64,000 bases of DNA, from assembly GCA_014621425.1 (NCBI GenBank), contig JAANBB010000002.1, positions 437,001 to 501,000 of the forward strand, given 5' to 3'. The position numbers and the translations under genes are program-made. Positions 1-10,574 of this stretch are shown here, piece after piece. Below the pieces are notes generated by a model. That model was not told where the DNA came from and ran no database searches. It saw only the letters and a program-made list of their open reading frames with translations. The stretch comes from Cylindrodendrum hubeiense. Lineage: Eukaryota > Ascomycota > Sordariomycetes > Hypocreales > Nectriaceae. Each line of letters opens with the position of its first letter. Position 1 is the first letter of the stretch.

Positions 1-766
1 TCGTTGATAGCGCCTTCACAATGTCCTTCGATCCTATGTACGACAACCTCCTCGCAGCCGTGAAGGACGCGACAAATACCGGCGTTCGCGAAGCAGGAAT
101 TGATGTTCGCCTTGGTGAGCTAGGTGGGCTAATCCAGGAGGCTATGGAAAGCTATGAATGCGAGATCAATGGGACTACCTACCCAATCAAGCCGATTCGC
201 AATCTAGCCGGCCATAATATCTTACCTTACAGCATCCACGGCACCAAGAGTGTTCCCGCTATAGAGACGGATGACACTACCAAGATGGAAGAAGGCGACG
301 TCTTTGCCATAGAGACCTTCGGCAGTACTGGTAAAGGCTGGGTTTATGACCAGGGTGAAATATCGCATTACGCCATGCGCAGAGATGCGCCGAAGGTGGA
401 CCTGCGTCTGTCCTCGGCCAAATCGCTGTTGAATACCATCAAGAAGAACTTTGGCACCATCCCTTTCTGTCGACGATATTTAGACAGGCTCGGACAGGAG
501 AAATATCTGCTCGGTGTATGGTATGCCCGGTCCTGAATTATGTATTTGGAGTGACTAACAACTGGGCAGCTGAACACTCTGGTCAAATCCGGCATTGTTG
601 AAGATTATCCACCCATGGTTGATAAGAAAGGGTCATACACGGCCCAATTTGAGCATGTGAGTAATCGCCTCAGTGTAATTGAAAGATCGCCGCTAATGGA
701 GCACACAAGACGATCCTGCTAAGACCCACCGTGAAGGAAGTAATTAGCCGTGGGGAGGACTATTGA
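1..766 (+). CDS. Methionine aminopeptidase type 2, 3' part (left end outside window)
   Basis: Metal-dependent cytosolic enzyme that removes the initiator methionine from nascent proteins. The frame is already open at base 3 (VDSAFTM before the first visible Met at 21), so the gene begins to the left. Visible exons are 3-515, 570-656 and 710-766, with introns 516-569 and 657-709. Metal ligands of the pita-bread fold can be assigned: D in VDSAFT, H in LAGHNI, E in IETFGSTG and E in the AQFEHT segment. The C-terminus [10 protein letters not shown] is the classic MetAP2 ending. The lysine-rich N-terminal part and the first metal-binding Asp are not in the window. Nothing looks broken. MetAP2 is the fumagillin target and duplicate copies sit in fumagillin-type clusters, but no other such enzyme is visible here, so a housekeeping copy is the default reading. 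Confidence 0.93.
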
Positions 767-1149
767 GTAAGTTAAAATTGCCGCGCTTAGGGTAGAAATA
801 CATTGATAATAATACGTGTACTAGTATGAATCGGGAGGACTCTGAGCCTTCGAGATTGAATGCGGGCATCGAGTCAACATTGATCATGGAATGAAGGATT
901 ATCGAGGTTCTATTTTGCCTCATGGAAGGCAACAGCCGGTAACGGCAGTGAAGCATCTTCATCAACTCTGACTCGCAAACATATCACAACGCTATGCAAT
1001 ATCTGACTTATCGCTCTTAATATACATAGGAAGTCCAAGTACAATTATTTCTTCATATTCAGTTTCATATATTCGTAATATCATGCTCGCTTCAAGTCTA
1101 CGTCTACCACATTGAAATCAGTCAGTGAAACACACCAGGGACCAGACCA
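767..1149. other. Intergenic, convergent 3' ends
   Basis: About 380 bases between the stop of the MetAP2 gene and the stop of the kinase gene on the other strand. It presumably holds both 3' UTRs. No coding frame was recognised. Confidence 0.5.
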
Positions 1150-2628
1150 TCAACTTCCGATCAATTCTTCCACCCTGACCCTGACCTGTTCGATGTCAAA
1201 CCTCGCAGATAGATCAGGGTTCAACATGCCAGCAACGGTCCGGAATGCGAGTCCACGGGCATTATCTCCGGCATGATAAATCTTGTCTAGGGTAGCCATG
1301 AAATGGGGATGCTCTCCGGCCACTTGGCACGAGCTGATGCTGTTATCAACAACCCTCCACAGCTGCCAAAAAGCTGAAGTGCCTCCCTGCGCTACCGCAA
1401 GCAGAAAAGCAAAGCAACAACCCAATTGCCAAACATCTGCCTTCAGTGTACTCTCCTCGTGACGAACCTGCTCTGGGGCAAGAAACCGATACGTGCTCTT
1501 AGTGAAGTTGGTCGGTGCACCACGGAATGAGAGCTTGCTGACACCCACGTCTGTTATCAACGGAGTGATGTTGGCGTCTCCAGGGTGAAAGAGAAGAATG
1601 TTTTCGGGCTTGATGTCTTTGTGCTTGATTGATCGATGGTGCAGGTGCGCTAGAGCAAGGATGATGCCGTGCATGATTCGGAAAATGATTTGGTCTGACT
1701 TTAGGGATGCTGCGTTGAACCAGGGGCAAGCTTTCTTACGCTCCATGTTGGTGTTGGCCATGAACTTCTAGAGCGTATATGGAGCCCAAGGCTTCATAAT
1801 GATTCCCAACTTCGATTTGTCTTCAAGCCCAAAGGCTTCGACGAATCGGACGATGTTGGGGTGGTGACAATATTTGAGAATAACAATCTCCTGAAGAACA
1901 GACTTCCTGGCCGAAACAGACAGGATTTCCTCAAACGTCTTCATGGCTAGAGATTCTCCTGTCTGCCTCTGGATGACCTTTTGGACGGTGCCAAAGGCAC
2001 CGCGCCCTACTTCTGCCGTATAATCCACCTTGTATGGCACATCCGCTATGGTCTTGTACATTAGGACGTGTTGTGGTTGAAGCACACAGATGACTTGGGA
2101 AATGAAGTCATCGAGAGATGTCCTTGGATACTTGTTAGCAATGTCAAGCATAGGAAAGAAATTTACCGACCCAAGAGTATCAAGGTGACCTAGAATATCT
2201 TTGTGTGACATTTGCAAGGTCTGACAAGGGTACGAGGTCGGAGTGGATCCGACAAGTTCTGTAGATTGATAGCTAAGTATTTGGACTTGCTCGAGATCCA
2301 ACACTGGTGTAATCGATGCGCTTTGCCGTGCCGTTTCAGTTCCGTCTGCGGCGCCGCTGCTTTGTGAGCGAGAAGGAGCTGCGGAATCGCATTTGGTCAA
2401 CAGGAAGCTTGCGTGGATGCGCTGGGCTTCGATGTCGACAAGTCGTCGCCTTCCGTCTTCGGGGACGACCAGATGGCAATCATTTTTGGCACGTAGGGTT
2501 CTGATGAGGGATTTGATTTCATTTGCTTGATGCTCGATGGATTTGAAGAGGAGAAGAGCGAGGGTGGTGTCTGTTAGTTGGTACTGTTGATACGATTCAT
2601 TCAATGTGGTGGTGGGTCCAGGAGCCAT
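1150..2628 (-). pseudogene. Protein kinase gene with one in-frame TAG stop
   Basis: A single uninterrupted frame of 493 codons encodes an N-terminal region without recognised domain (about residues 1-205) followed by a Ser/Thr-type kinase domain. Visible kinase motifs are the G-loop GRGAFGTV, the ATP-binding Lys in LAMKTF, the catalytic loop HKDIKPEN, TDVG in the place of DFG, APEQ in the place of APE, and DVWQLG. The catalytic Lys and both Asp are present. The frame is broken once by TAG at 1768-1770, right after the hinge (IIMKPWAPYTL) and before KFMANTN; reading is in the same frame on both sides and no GT..AG intron removes the stop. CAG to TAG is a C-to-T change in a CpA context, compatible with RIP, but a sequencing error or strain-specific nonsense allele are equally possible. 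The promoter carries an inverted-repeat element about 95 bases upstream of the start. Confidence 0.78.
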
Positions 2629-2721
2629 GGCTGCTGGGTTTAGACGAGGCTCAGCTCAGTAAAAAGGCACCCAGCACATATTTGCGAAATCAATGACCCC
2701 GCCTCCGCTTGCGGACCTATT

Positions 2722-2813
2722 AAGTCGGACCACCTAGGAATGTGCCCCTGCGAGCACCCGGGTCAATGGTCGGGCCGCGTTAAAATGGGCCGGGGGGTAA
2801 CCAGCCGAGTGAC
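2722..2813 (+). repeat. Left inverted repeat of the MITE-like element
   Basis: Pairs with 3110-3205 in reverse complement. The longest exact stretches are the outer AAGTCGGACCACCTAGG and the inner CCCGGGTCAATGGTCG, and the match fades after GTGAC at 2813. Confidence 0.75.
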
Positions 2814-3109
2814 TTTAGTTTCAACCACAAGTTCGGATACTAGAAAGCTATTTCCTTTATAGTTATAATATAAATTAGTTAACAAAGTAATAAATTAAAT
2901 ATCCTGACTATTAACTATTAGGAGTAAAATATTAGAGTAAATTTGTCTGAAGATTTAATTAAATACTTTTTAATCGATCATATTTGATATTTAATGCTAA
3001 TTTTCCTACTATTTTTACTATACAGTTTAAATTTCCATTAGGGATACTATAATATATGTCTTAAAGTAATGGAGGTTGTTATTATCAGAGTGTATTCTAG
3101 AGACCGAGG

Positions 3110-3205
3110 TCACGCAGTTGGTCACTACCCTTGTCATTTTGACCCGGCTCGACCATTGACCCGGGCGCAAGCAACGGGGCTGCCCATCCCTAGGTGGTCC
3201 GACTT
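3110..3205 (-). repeat. Right inverted repeat of the MITE-like element
   Basis: Reverse complement of 2722-2813 with about 80 percent identity by eye. The outer end is CCTAGGTGGTCCGACTT. Confidence 0.75.
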
Positions 3206-3563
3206 TACGCAGTAAAGTGGTTTATCCTGAGGGCCGACTATTAGTCCGATCAACTGTCCAATGAATTATGAGTGCGGGACTACTAGTGGAGCAATCTGCA
3301 ATTTGTCCAGGTTAGTGAGTACTTATTTCTCTACCTGGAGCTGGCAGTTGTGAAAGTATCTGCTAGCTCGACGATGAGTTCACGTTCTCGCCGCTAGCAC
3401 AAGATCGTCAGACTGGCAGAGAGGCAGACTGGTTGCCTTTTTCTTGGACACCAGATTGACCGAGTCACACATGAATTGAGGTTGAATGTCATACTTCCGG
3501 CGAGTGGTCCCAATGGCAAGTAATAATAGTTTGACGCATAATCATACTTGTAAATATTTTTAT
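3206..3563. other. Intergenic, no gene seen
   Basis: About 360 bases between the inverted-repeat element and the 3' end of the bZIP gene. No coding frame or repeat was recognised. Confidence 0.4.
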
Positions 3564-5106
3564 TTAATTTTCCATCGCCTCAGTGGCTATCCCTTGTGAC
3601 GGAGTCTTGGCATTCTTGCCTCTCCTCTCCACTAAGCGTTGGGCTCCGTGGGCGTATGGCACAAGCCCAGAGGCCACGTTGCTCACGCTTGCGGGGACAC
3701 TTAGATAACTTGGAATATCCCCATATAGCTCTGGAAATTGCAGGAAGAAATCCGGCGACATAGTCCACGCGCTGATATCCCTGATGCGCTCCTCAAAAAG
3801 AGGCGACAAGTGGAATCGACCAGTTTCCGAATTGTGCATGTAGGTATCTCGAAAGTCGTATGGCCACAAAATCCTAAAATTCCCCCGAAAAAGATCCCAA
3901 AACATGTTTGTACAGTACTGATGTTGAGAGAAAACGAAGCGTTCTCGTACGCCAGGCCTTGGTGTTATGTGAGCATGGTTGTTTAATAGGAGAGAGGTGG
4001 ATGTCCATACCAGACAAAGTAGTCAATGGCGTACGAGTGTGCAATAGTTTGCGATGGTCTAAATGGTGCCCTCGTCAGTTTGATGTCAGCTCGTACTGGG
4101 TTATTTGGACACACCTCATAAGAAACCAATGCGGGACAGATGCATGCCTTTCCATCGTGGGATCACCGTGGTACGTCATCAAGACATGCATCATTCTCAA
4201 GATAGCGAGCCGCTCTATCTGAGAACACGTCTTGAAGCAGACCTCGTCAACTCCTCGGAGCTTACGCCAAGAGTCTGTCATCTTCCCGTCCTGCTCAACG
4301 CTGTCCCACCCCTCCAAAACAGCGCGAACCGGTGTATCCTCGCTTGTTCGATCCTCGGCAGCTATTTCAGCTCGAGATAGACAAGTGGATCTTCCCAACA
4401 ACTCATTTGCTGCTCGCCATTTGTTAGGAGGTGGGTCTTGAATCCCTCGTCGGCTCGCCTGGGACGATGTGCAGTGGCAAATTATTGCCTTTGGGACAAT
4501 GACATCATCCCCGTACGAGATCTCCCCGTCCGAAGCACTACCTGGAGGGAGATTTAGCAAATTGAGGCCATCTAGGGACCCTTGGTGATTGGGTTGATTG
4601 TCGAAGCCGCACCCCACAGATGCATTGGCTTGTATTCCGCTGAGGCATTCTAGGGGATCGTCCCAGACGCCTGGCCCCGTCGACCCTGGGGGGATGCACA
4701 TCGACGAAGCATCGCATCTCTGCTCACTATTGGGTTCCAATGGCCTTGGAATCTGTAATGGCAAAACTAGAGCGTCGTTTCCGGGATGAGTTGATGGCTG
4801 GGACGTGCTGGTGGTCGTCTCGGCGAGATGTCGATGGATGGTGTTATCCAGAGACCTCAAAACCTGCCGGGTCTTGTCCCTCTCCTTCGTCACCTGTGAA
4901 AGCTGGTCCATCAAGGATAGTATTTGAGTGTTGGCATCGCTCTGGCGTAGATGTTCCACCATGGCCTCGAGCTCGGCAATCCGGCTTTTCGTGCGCTCCC
5001 GCGCCAGCCGCTGGGCTTTGCGGTCAAGCTCCCTCTTCTTGAGCCGGCGAGAGTCGTCTAGTAACCTCTCAGCAGGCGGAGCTGGCCCTGACGACGGATA
5101 TTCCAT
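3564..5106 (-). CDS. bZIP transcription factor with DUF3425-type C-terminus
   Basis: Nuclear DNA-binding regulator of the fungal bZIP/DUF3425 group. The N-terminus has a basic region (KKRELDRKAQRLARERTKSR, about residues 23-42) followed by a leucine-zipper-like coiled coil (about 43-90). The C-terminal half carries the DUF3425 pattern with HSYAIDYFVW, PGVRERFVFSQ and NFRILWPYDFRDTY. Three exons: 5106-4097, 4058-4011 and 3957-3564, with introns 4059-4096 (only 38 bases, with AACTGAC branch) and 3958-4010. Splicing restores one frame (QPSQTIAHSYAIDYFVW joined to PGVRERF). It lies tail-to-head before the P450 gene on the same strand and is the only regulator in the 3.5-14.4 kb oxidation block, so it may control it; that is inference from position. 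Confidence 0.87.
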
Positions 5107-5514
5107 AGCCTCTGGTCACGCGTTCCGTGGCAGAGGCTGGTATGTGGGCGAGTGGAGATTGACAGGGTTGTGGCGGAGTGGAGGTGGAATCTGAAAACAC
5201 GAGTCGGGGAATGATGCGGTGGATGAGTGGAGACAAGCACAAGGGCGGCAAGCGGCTTTATCATAACGCGGGGAAGCGGAGGCACTCGTGACGCGGATCA
5301 AATTGGAGCAATAAGAATGGAAGCTCATTGGCCATATCTGGATGGCAAAGACGGCTGGGCTATGATTCTGAGCAATTCTGAACAATTCTGTGTGCTGCTG
5401 AAACCAACTCTGCGTCAAAGGCTACCCTTTTCCCCCGTGCTGATGGCTGATGACCGCATGCGCAGCGTTCTTGAGACAAGTTACATGCCTGTTCCAGGCT
5501 GGGTGAACAAGCTG
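5107..5514. promoter_or_regulatory. bZIP upstream region / P450 3' flank
   Basis: About 400 bases that must contain the bZIP promoter and the P450 3' UTR (both genes on the minus strand). No specific site could be assigned with confidence. Confidence 0.4.
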
Positions 5515-7586
5515 TTACTCCATCTTCCTGTGTGTTAAGACCAAGTTCAGCCCCGGAGAAGCCAACGTAAATCCGTCCTTCAGACCAGCCAAGAAGCCTT
5601 CCGGGGTCCGTCCCTCGGCCAACTTCACATCGTACCGTCGCAAAACTTGACTCGTCACATAGCGAAGCTCCATCAATCCCAATTGTTTTCCAGCGCAAGA
5701 GTAACGACCTGCGATCGAGTCAGCGTCATATAAGACCTCAGAAACGCGTCAAAAACTTACCCATGGAGAAAGGATGGAAAATAGACCCGTTTTTGGTCAG
5801 CTCCGGCTGAGTCGTCCATCTCTCAGGAATAAATTCAGTAGGTCGCTCAAACACTCTCTTGTCTAAAATATTCGTTAGATCTCTCAAATATGAACCCATT
5901 GCGCCATTCTTACCTCGGTACAGGGTATGCGCCGGAATTTGCAAAATCGTGTTCCCTGGGATAAAAGCATCTCCAATCTGCAAGCCCTCGGGAGGTGTCA
6001 TCCTCTGCAATCCAGATGGAACGGGCGGGTGAAGTCGAAGGGACTCATCGATACAAGCTTGCAGATATTTCAGCTTTGAGAGGGTAAGATGATCTACTTC
6101 ATTTATCCCCGCGTAATATTGGTCGATCTCGTCCTGGAGCCGACGACAGGCTTCTGGATTAGTAGCCAGCTCAAAAAAGAGGCATGTGAGCGATGCAGCA
6201 GTAGTATCACTAGTTAAATGTGAGCTTAAGCCTGTCAACATAGCCAAAAGTCATTCAGCTCACCTTCCAGCCACGACAATCAAGTGTGCATCACCGTGGA
6301 GATCGACTGTGTCTTGCTTGGATGGTTTATCAATCGCATCATAGTCGGATAGAATCCAGGAAAAGAGATCCGGCGTGTCTGATTTGGTCTAGCAGAGCAT
6401 TAGTATGAGGATATTTGCCATAGTAGCACAGATAAGCACGATGTTGAAGAATGGCCCTGATGCAAAGTGAATATGCAACCGAGACGTCATGCCTGGCAAT
6501 GCAGACCATTTTCATCTAACATACCTTTTGTCTTTCGACAACTTGTGCCGAGAGCCACTTCTGGAACTTTATATGCTCGTAGTTTAGACCTGGTATCTCC
6601 TTGAACAGAGGAAATATCCAAACCAAGTGACTAAAGGCACTGACGAGCAACATGTTGGTATGCACTGACTTCATAAAATAGTGCATCACCCCGTTCTTCA
6701 GCATATCAAAACCTTTTCCGAAAGCGAGGTCGCCCATGACGTCGAAGCTATAAAAGTTGAACCATGTCGAAGCATCGAAAGGCAAGCCTTGCATCTCTTC
6801 AATTCTCTCTAGAAGCCGGTTGGTATATTTCGCCACTCGAGGCTCGTAATCTCGGAGAGCTGGAATCTCTTGTTAGCGAAAGCTGGGGACTTCCGTGATG
6901 CAATGAATTTTCCAACCACGTGCCTTTGGTGCTAAGGCCCTTGTCCCATGTTTTCCTTCGTCGGGCATGCTCCTTTTGATCGCGAATCATGTGTAGGGAC
7001 ATGACTGGGTGCATGATGTTGTACCAAGGCCCCTTGCTGCATGGTGAAGTGTTGGAATGAATAAGCTGAACAGCTCTTGGGTCCGAGATAGACAACTCAG
7101 ACGGGCCTTTACGTATCAGTGCCGTGTTCGAATGGAAAACGATTTGGGTATCAGCTTACCAATACGGACAATGTCGCCATACTTTTCATGCAATTGCTGC
7201 ACCTCCTCGTACAGTTGGAACTTTTTAATGGATAACAGAGTGACGTAGAGGTTGGATATTCTGGCAGCGAAAGGCCCAGGAAATCGATTTAGACGGTGAA
7301 ATGCACCACGGTAGACAATGATGCTCGAGTAGATGCCTGCCACGGTGGCAAAAGACACCAGGGAGGCTGCTCGAAATGCTTCCCAATGAGTGCCAAACTC
7401 ATCAGAAACGAAGAAAAAAAGGTACGAGGCGAGGCCAGTATTAAAAAGGATGGAAAGGCCGAGAAGCTTGGTCGTGTAGAGGTCCCACTCTCCACGGCGA
7501 AAGAGGGTAACGTGTAGGAGAACTCCAACCACGAAGGCCGCCTTAACGACGGTTTGATTGTGCGAATTTGCGAGCAAAGAAACCAT
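5515..7586 (-). CDS. Cytochrome P450 monooxygenase with multi-span N-terminus
   Basis: Haem-thiolate monooxygenase, probably ER-bound. The N-terminus has about three hydrophobic segments (residues ~12-100) before the proline hinge RFPGP, as in ascomycete P450s related to tryprostatin B 6-hydroxylase. All signatures are present after splicing: AGSDTT in helix I, ESLR (ExxR), PERW, and the haem loop PFSMGRYSCAG with its Cys ligand. Introns identified include 7107-7159, 6860-6923, 6210-6263 and 5709-5760, with further ones near 6.4-6.5 kb and 5.87-5.91 kb. The 6860-6923 intron seems to use a GC donor (GCACGT). The stop at 5515 follows LVLTHRKME. It shares strand with the bZIP gene and lies about 1 kb from the alcohol dehydrogenase; it may make the alcohol those enzymes oxidise, which is inference. 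Confidence 0.9.
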
Positions 7587-8615
7587 AATGTTATGCAGTC
7601 TCTATAATTTCTCTTGCCATCTTACAAAACCGTCCCATGATGAGGTAATAAGTATTTCAGCCCAGGGCTTCGCACTCGTTGTCTCTCATCGCGTCCACTG
7701 AGGCTAACACGGTAAACAAAGACCAAGTCATGATCTGCAAGGTCAGACGATGCAAGTGATTCATAGTACGTCCCAGCATGGTCATGAAACCATATTGCAG
7801 TTTCTCTCATTGGTCGACTAGCTGACGAACGTTTGGGCCGTCTTTTCGTGTGGATAACGAGTCAGGTCGAGTCAGGTCGAGTCAGGCGGCGCTGACACTG
7901 TTAACTGGGGAAGTGGGGAATTGATGTGTGGTATCAGGCTAACCTTTCCCCGTTACGGCAACACGATCCCCGGCAGCCATCTCGCGAGTCTTTGCGGGGA
8001 AGCCAACACGAGCCTCTATGATAGGATGCAGTCATCGGGTATTTACCTAGTTATGCGCCTAGCCGAGGTCAGCGGATGCCCCCGGATCGATGCCCTGGAC
8101 GACAGAATGCGCATCCATGTCAAGATTATTTAGGGGTATTTCTGCTCAATTGGCTAACGCACATTGACTCATGAGCGCGAGCAGCTCCATAGTTGTGTCT
8201 CAATGGCTGACTCCACCATGCAGCACACAAGCACATAAGATAGCCGTAGAATGAGGATTTCTTCATGATACCACAGGGGTCTGGACAGGGGTACATGGAT
8301 TGTTCTGTCGTAGCTGCAACTCTTCGAATGTTTAGGGGCCCTAAAATTCTGGAAAAGAAATGAGTACATTCTAGGGACCTCATTCGATAATCTTTTTTAG
8401 GAGAGTTGTTCATTTGCTCAGCGGTCAATCATTCATCGGGGTATTAAGGCTTTGCCGAACCAGGCTGTTAAGATATGAGTGGACAAGTACTAGCATAAGA
8501 CACCCGCAAGAATCCGGTGTGAACAAGCAGAAACCCCCAAAAAGTACTGCGTTGCCTTGGAGGGACTAAAATGTTAAATGATATTTGAGCAATACCGTAT
8601 TTACAGGCTGCTACG
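7587..8615. other. Intergenic with short decamer repeat
   Basis: About 1 kb between the P450 start and the alcohol dehydrogenase stop. No supported gene was found; small frames here lack family resemblance. At 7859-7886 the decamer GAGTCAGGTC is repeated nearly three times in tandem, about 275 bases upstream of the P450 start. Its TGACTC core (seen on the minus strand as GACCTGACTC) is of the kind bound by AP-1/Gcn4-type bZIP proteins, which may matter given the bZIP gene next door. Confidence 0.4.
7859..7886. repeat. Tandem decamer, possible bZIP site array
   Basis: Direct repeat of GAGTCAGGTC, two full copies and a partial third. Each unit contains GAGTCA, which overlaps the AP-1/Gcn4 half-site family (TGACTC). 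It lies upstream of the P450 gene. The regulatory meaning is inferred. Confidence 0.45.
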
Positions 8616-10041
8616 CTATCTCAAATCGAGAACCACTCTACCATGGATCTTACCATTTTCCAAATCTTCGAAAATCTAGCAATAAAGTTAGAATCGTAGC
8701 TCATATGCGAATCTGGCTGCTTACACTTGAAAGATCTTCCATCTTGCGTAGCTCATACTGTGGAGTGACACCACCTTGAACTGCAAGCTCCAGACACTGC
8801 TTCGCATCCATTCGGTTACCGGTTTTGGTGGCTGATAGCTGTTAGTATTGCAACGCCATGGAAAAAAATGCTGGGAATGCATACCAATAATCCTAAGCTC
8901 ATTCCCCACCATGGAGGTGATACTAGGAACCAAGGTCCCCTCTTTCTCGGGGATGCCAAGACAAGCCATAACTCCTCTAAAACCAAGCCATGACATTGCC
9001 TGAGAGTATGCCTTGGAACTCGATGCACACATCAAGGCGATCCGCGCGCCGCCATCGGTAATATCCTTTATCTTAGCAGCAAGATGCTCATCAGCAGAAA
9101 ATTTGGTGAAGTCGACGAATTCGTTAGCCCCTAGACTGCGACAAAGCTCTTCCTTCGCCCCAATGTCAACTGCGAGGACCTTCCCACCCAGTGCCTTTGC
9201 GTACTGAATGCCTAAGTGACCTAGGCCGCCACCCGCTCCTGATATCACTACCCAGTCTCCTATTCGCATACCCGCTGTTCTCAGGGATGTGTAAACACTA
9301 ATTCCTCCGCACATGAGCGGCGCAGCAGCAGCAAGATCTAGACCTATTGGAATCGGTGTAACATAGTGAGCAGGAGCTAAACAATATTGCTGGAAGGTCC
9401 CCGGAGTGAAGTATCCCGATATCTTGGCTTTTTCACAAGAAGACTCTCCGCCTTCGATGCAGTTGTCTTGAAGGCAAGCTGCTGTTAGACATAATCGAAA
9501 TCGGCAGATTGGTGAAAGCGGCGTACCACACGTAAGACAAGCATCGGCAGCGTATTTAATACCAACATTCGATCCGATAGCGGGGTATTTGACCCCATCA
9601 CCATGTGCAATGACCTGGCCAGCACCTATAGAACTAAGCACATCGATCTCGAGAACGTCAAAGCAGACATACCTTCGTGCCCTCCGATCTGACCTATGCA
9701 CCAGTAGTAAGATTAGCTCAATATCAGTATCATAAGTTTGGTATCCTCGACATACCTGCTTGCGTAGGAACTGGAAGATTTGGGAAGTGGTTCATGCAAA
9801 AGCCTACGTCGGTATGACACACGCCAGAGTACAGCCTAGGTTTGGTTAACGCGAATCAAGGCAGGCTAGTGGAGCTAGCTCACAGTCGAACCAAAATCTC
9901 TCCTCGCCCGGGTTGTGGAATGGGTAGCTCAATAACCTCCGTCTTCAGAGTCCCGGGCTCTGAGTAGATGACGGCGCGGTTGGATGTGGGCATTGTGACG
10001 TGCCCATTTGCTTGACGTGACATTTGTTCCGTAGATTTCAT
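8616..10041 (-). CDS. Zinc-dependent alcohol dehydrogenase (ADH1-like, MDR family)
   Basis: Oxidises a primary or secondary alcohol to aldehyde/ketone with NAD(P), likely cytosolic. After splicing the protein contains the catalytic-zinc ligands in YSGVCHTDV and GQIGGHEG, a cysteine-rich structural-zinc lobe (CLTC..CLQDNC..ESSC), the Rossmann motif SGAGGGLGHLGIQYAKA, and the C-terminal MDR ending IFEDLENGKIHGRVVLDLR. The start at 10041 gives MKSTEQMSRQ; later Mets (10023, 9993) are possible starts. At least six short introns are needed, for instance after ILVRL, after PTQA, after GGHEG, within the structural-zinc lobe, after LRIIG and after KMEDLSS. It is divergent from the aldehyde dehydrogenase across a 533-base shared upstream region, which suggests co-regulation in one oxidation pathway. 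Confidence 0.88.
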
Positions 10042-10574
10042 TTTGCTATCATCACAATGTGTGATAGAGATCTTGTATCGCTGTGCTTGTTAATTGATTG
10101 TGGGGTCCAATATTTATAAGAACTTCCTCAGCCGACATAGAATCACAACCAAATAGCTTAGTAGCTGAGACATCCCGTGATACCTATCCCGCTGCGCAAC
10201 GGCACAACCCTGGCCCTAGCACGAACCAAGGACTAGCCCTATTGAGACACTATGGTTAACAGTCGACATCATTGGAGGCGATTCATGTGGCGTCAAAACC
10301 CCGCCTTGACTCAGAATTTACCTTGTCATAGTTATCCGGTCACATCCGCCAAGGATGCCATGCTTCTCCGCACGAATCTAACAAATTCAACCACACATGA
10401 TGGAGCTCAGTAACAACGCTGAAACGACCGCGGGAAAGAGTTAGCCGGTGCCATCATTCATTAATGCCTCGGCAATTTTACGATGGGGATATATATATCC
10501 AATTTTCATTTCGGAGGGACCTCTTTATGAGTACTAAACAACAAAGACTATCATTCTAGAACAATTAAGCACAC
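10042..10574. promoter_or_regulatory. Shared divergent promoter of ADH and ALDH genes
   Basis: 533 bases between two divergent starts. A TATA-like run (GATATATATATCC) lies at about 10488-10500, roughly 80 bases upstream of the aldehyde dehydrogenase ATG. The layout suits joint induction of the alcohol and aldehyde oxidation steps. Confidence 0.6.

Larger units (their letters stand above)
2722..3205. mobile_element. MITE-like element with long terminal inverted repeats
   Basis: Non-coding block of about 484 bases. Its two ends are inverted copies of each other over roughly 92-96 bases with scattered mismatches: both start AAGTCGGACCACCTAGG and share CCCGGGTCAATGGTCG further in. The interior (about 2830-3090) is strongly AT-rich and has no coding frame. 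The structure fits a non-autonomous DNA transposon, with an AT-rich core possibly mutated by RIP. A clean target-site duplication could not be fixed; TA or TTA are candidates. It lies in the upstream region of the kinase gene. Confidence 0.7.
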
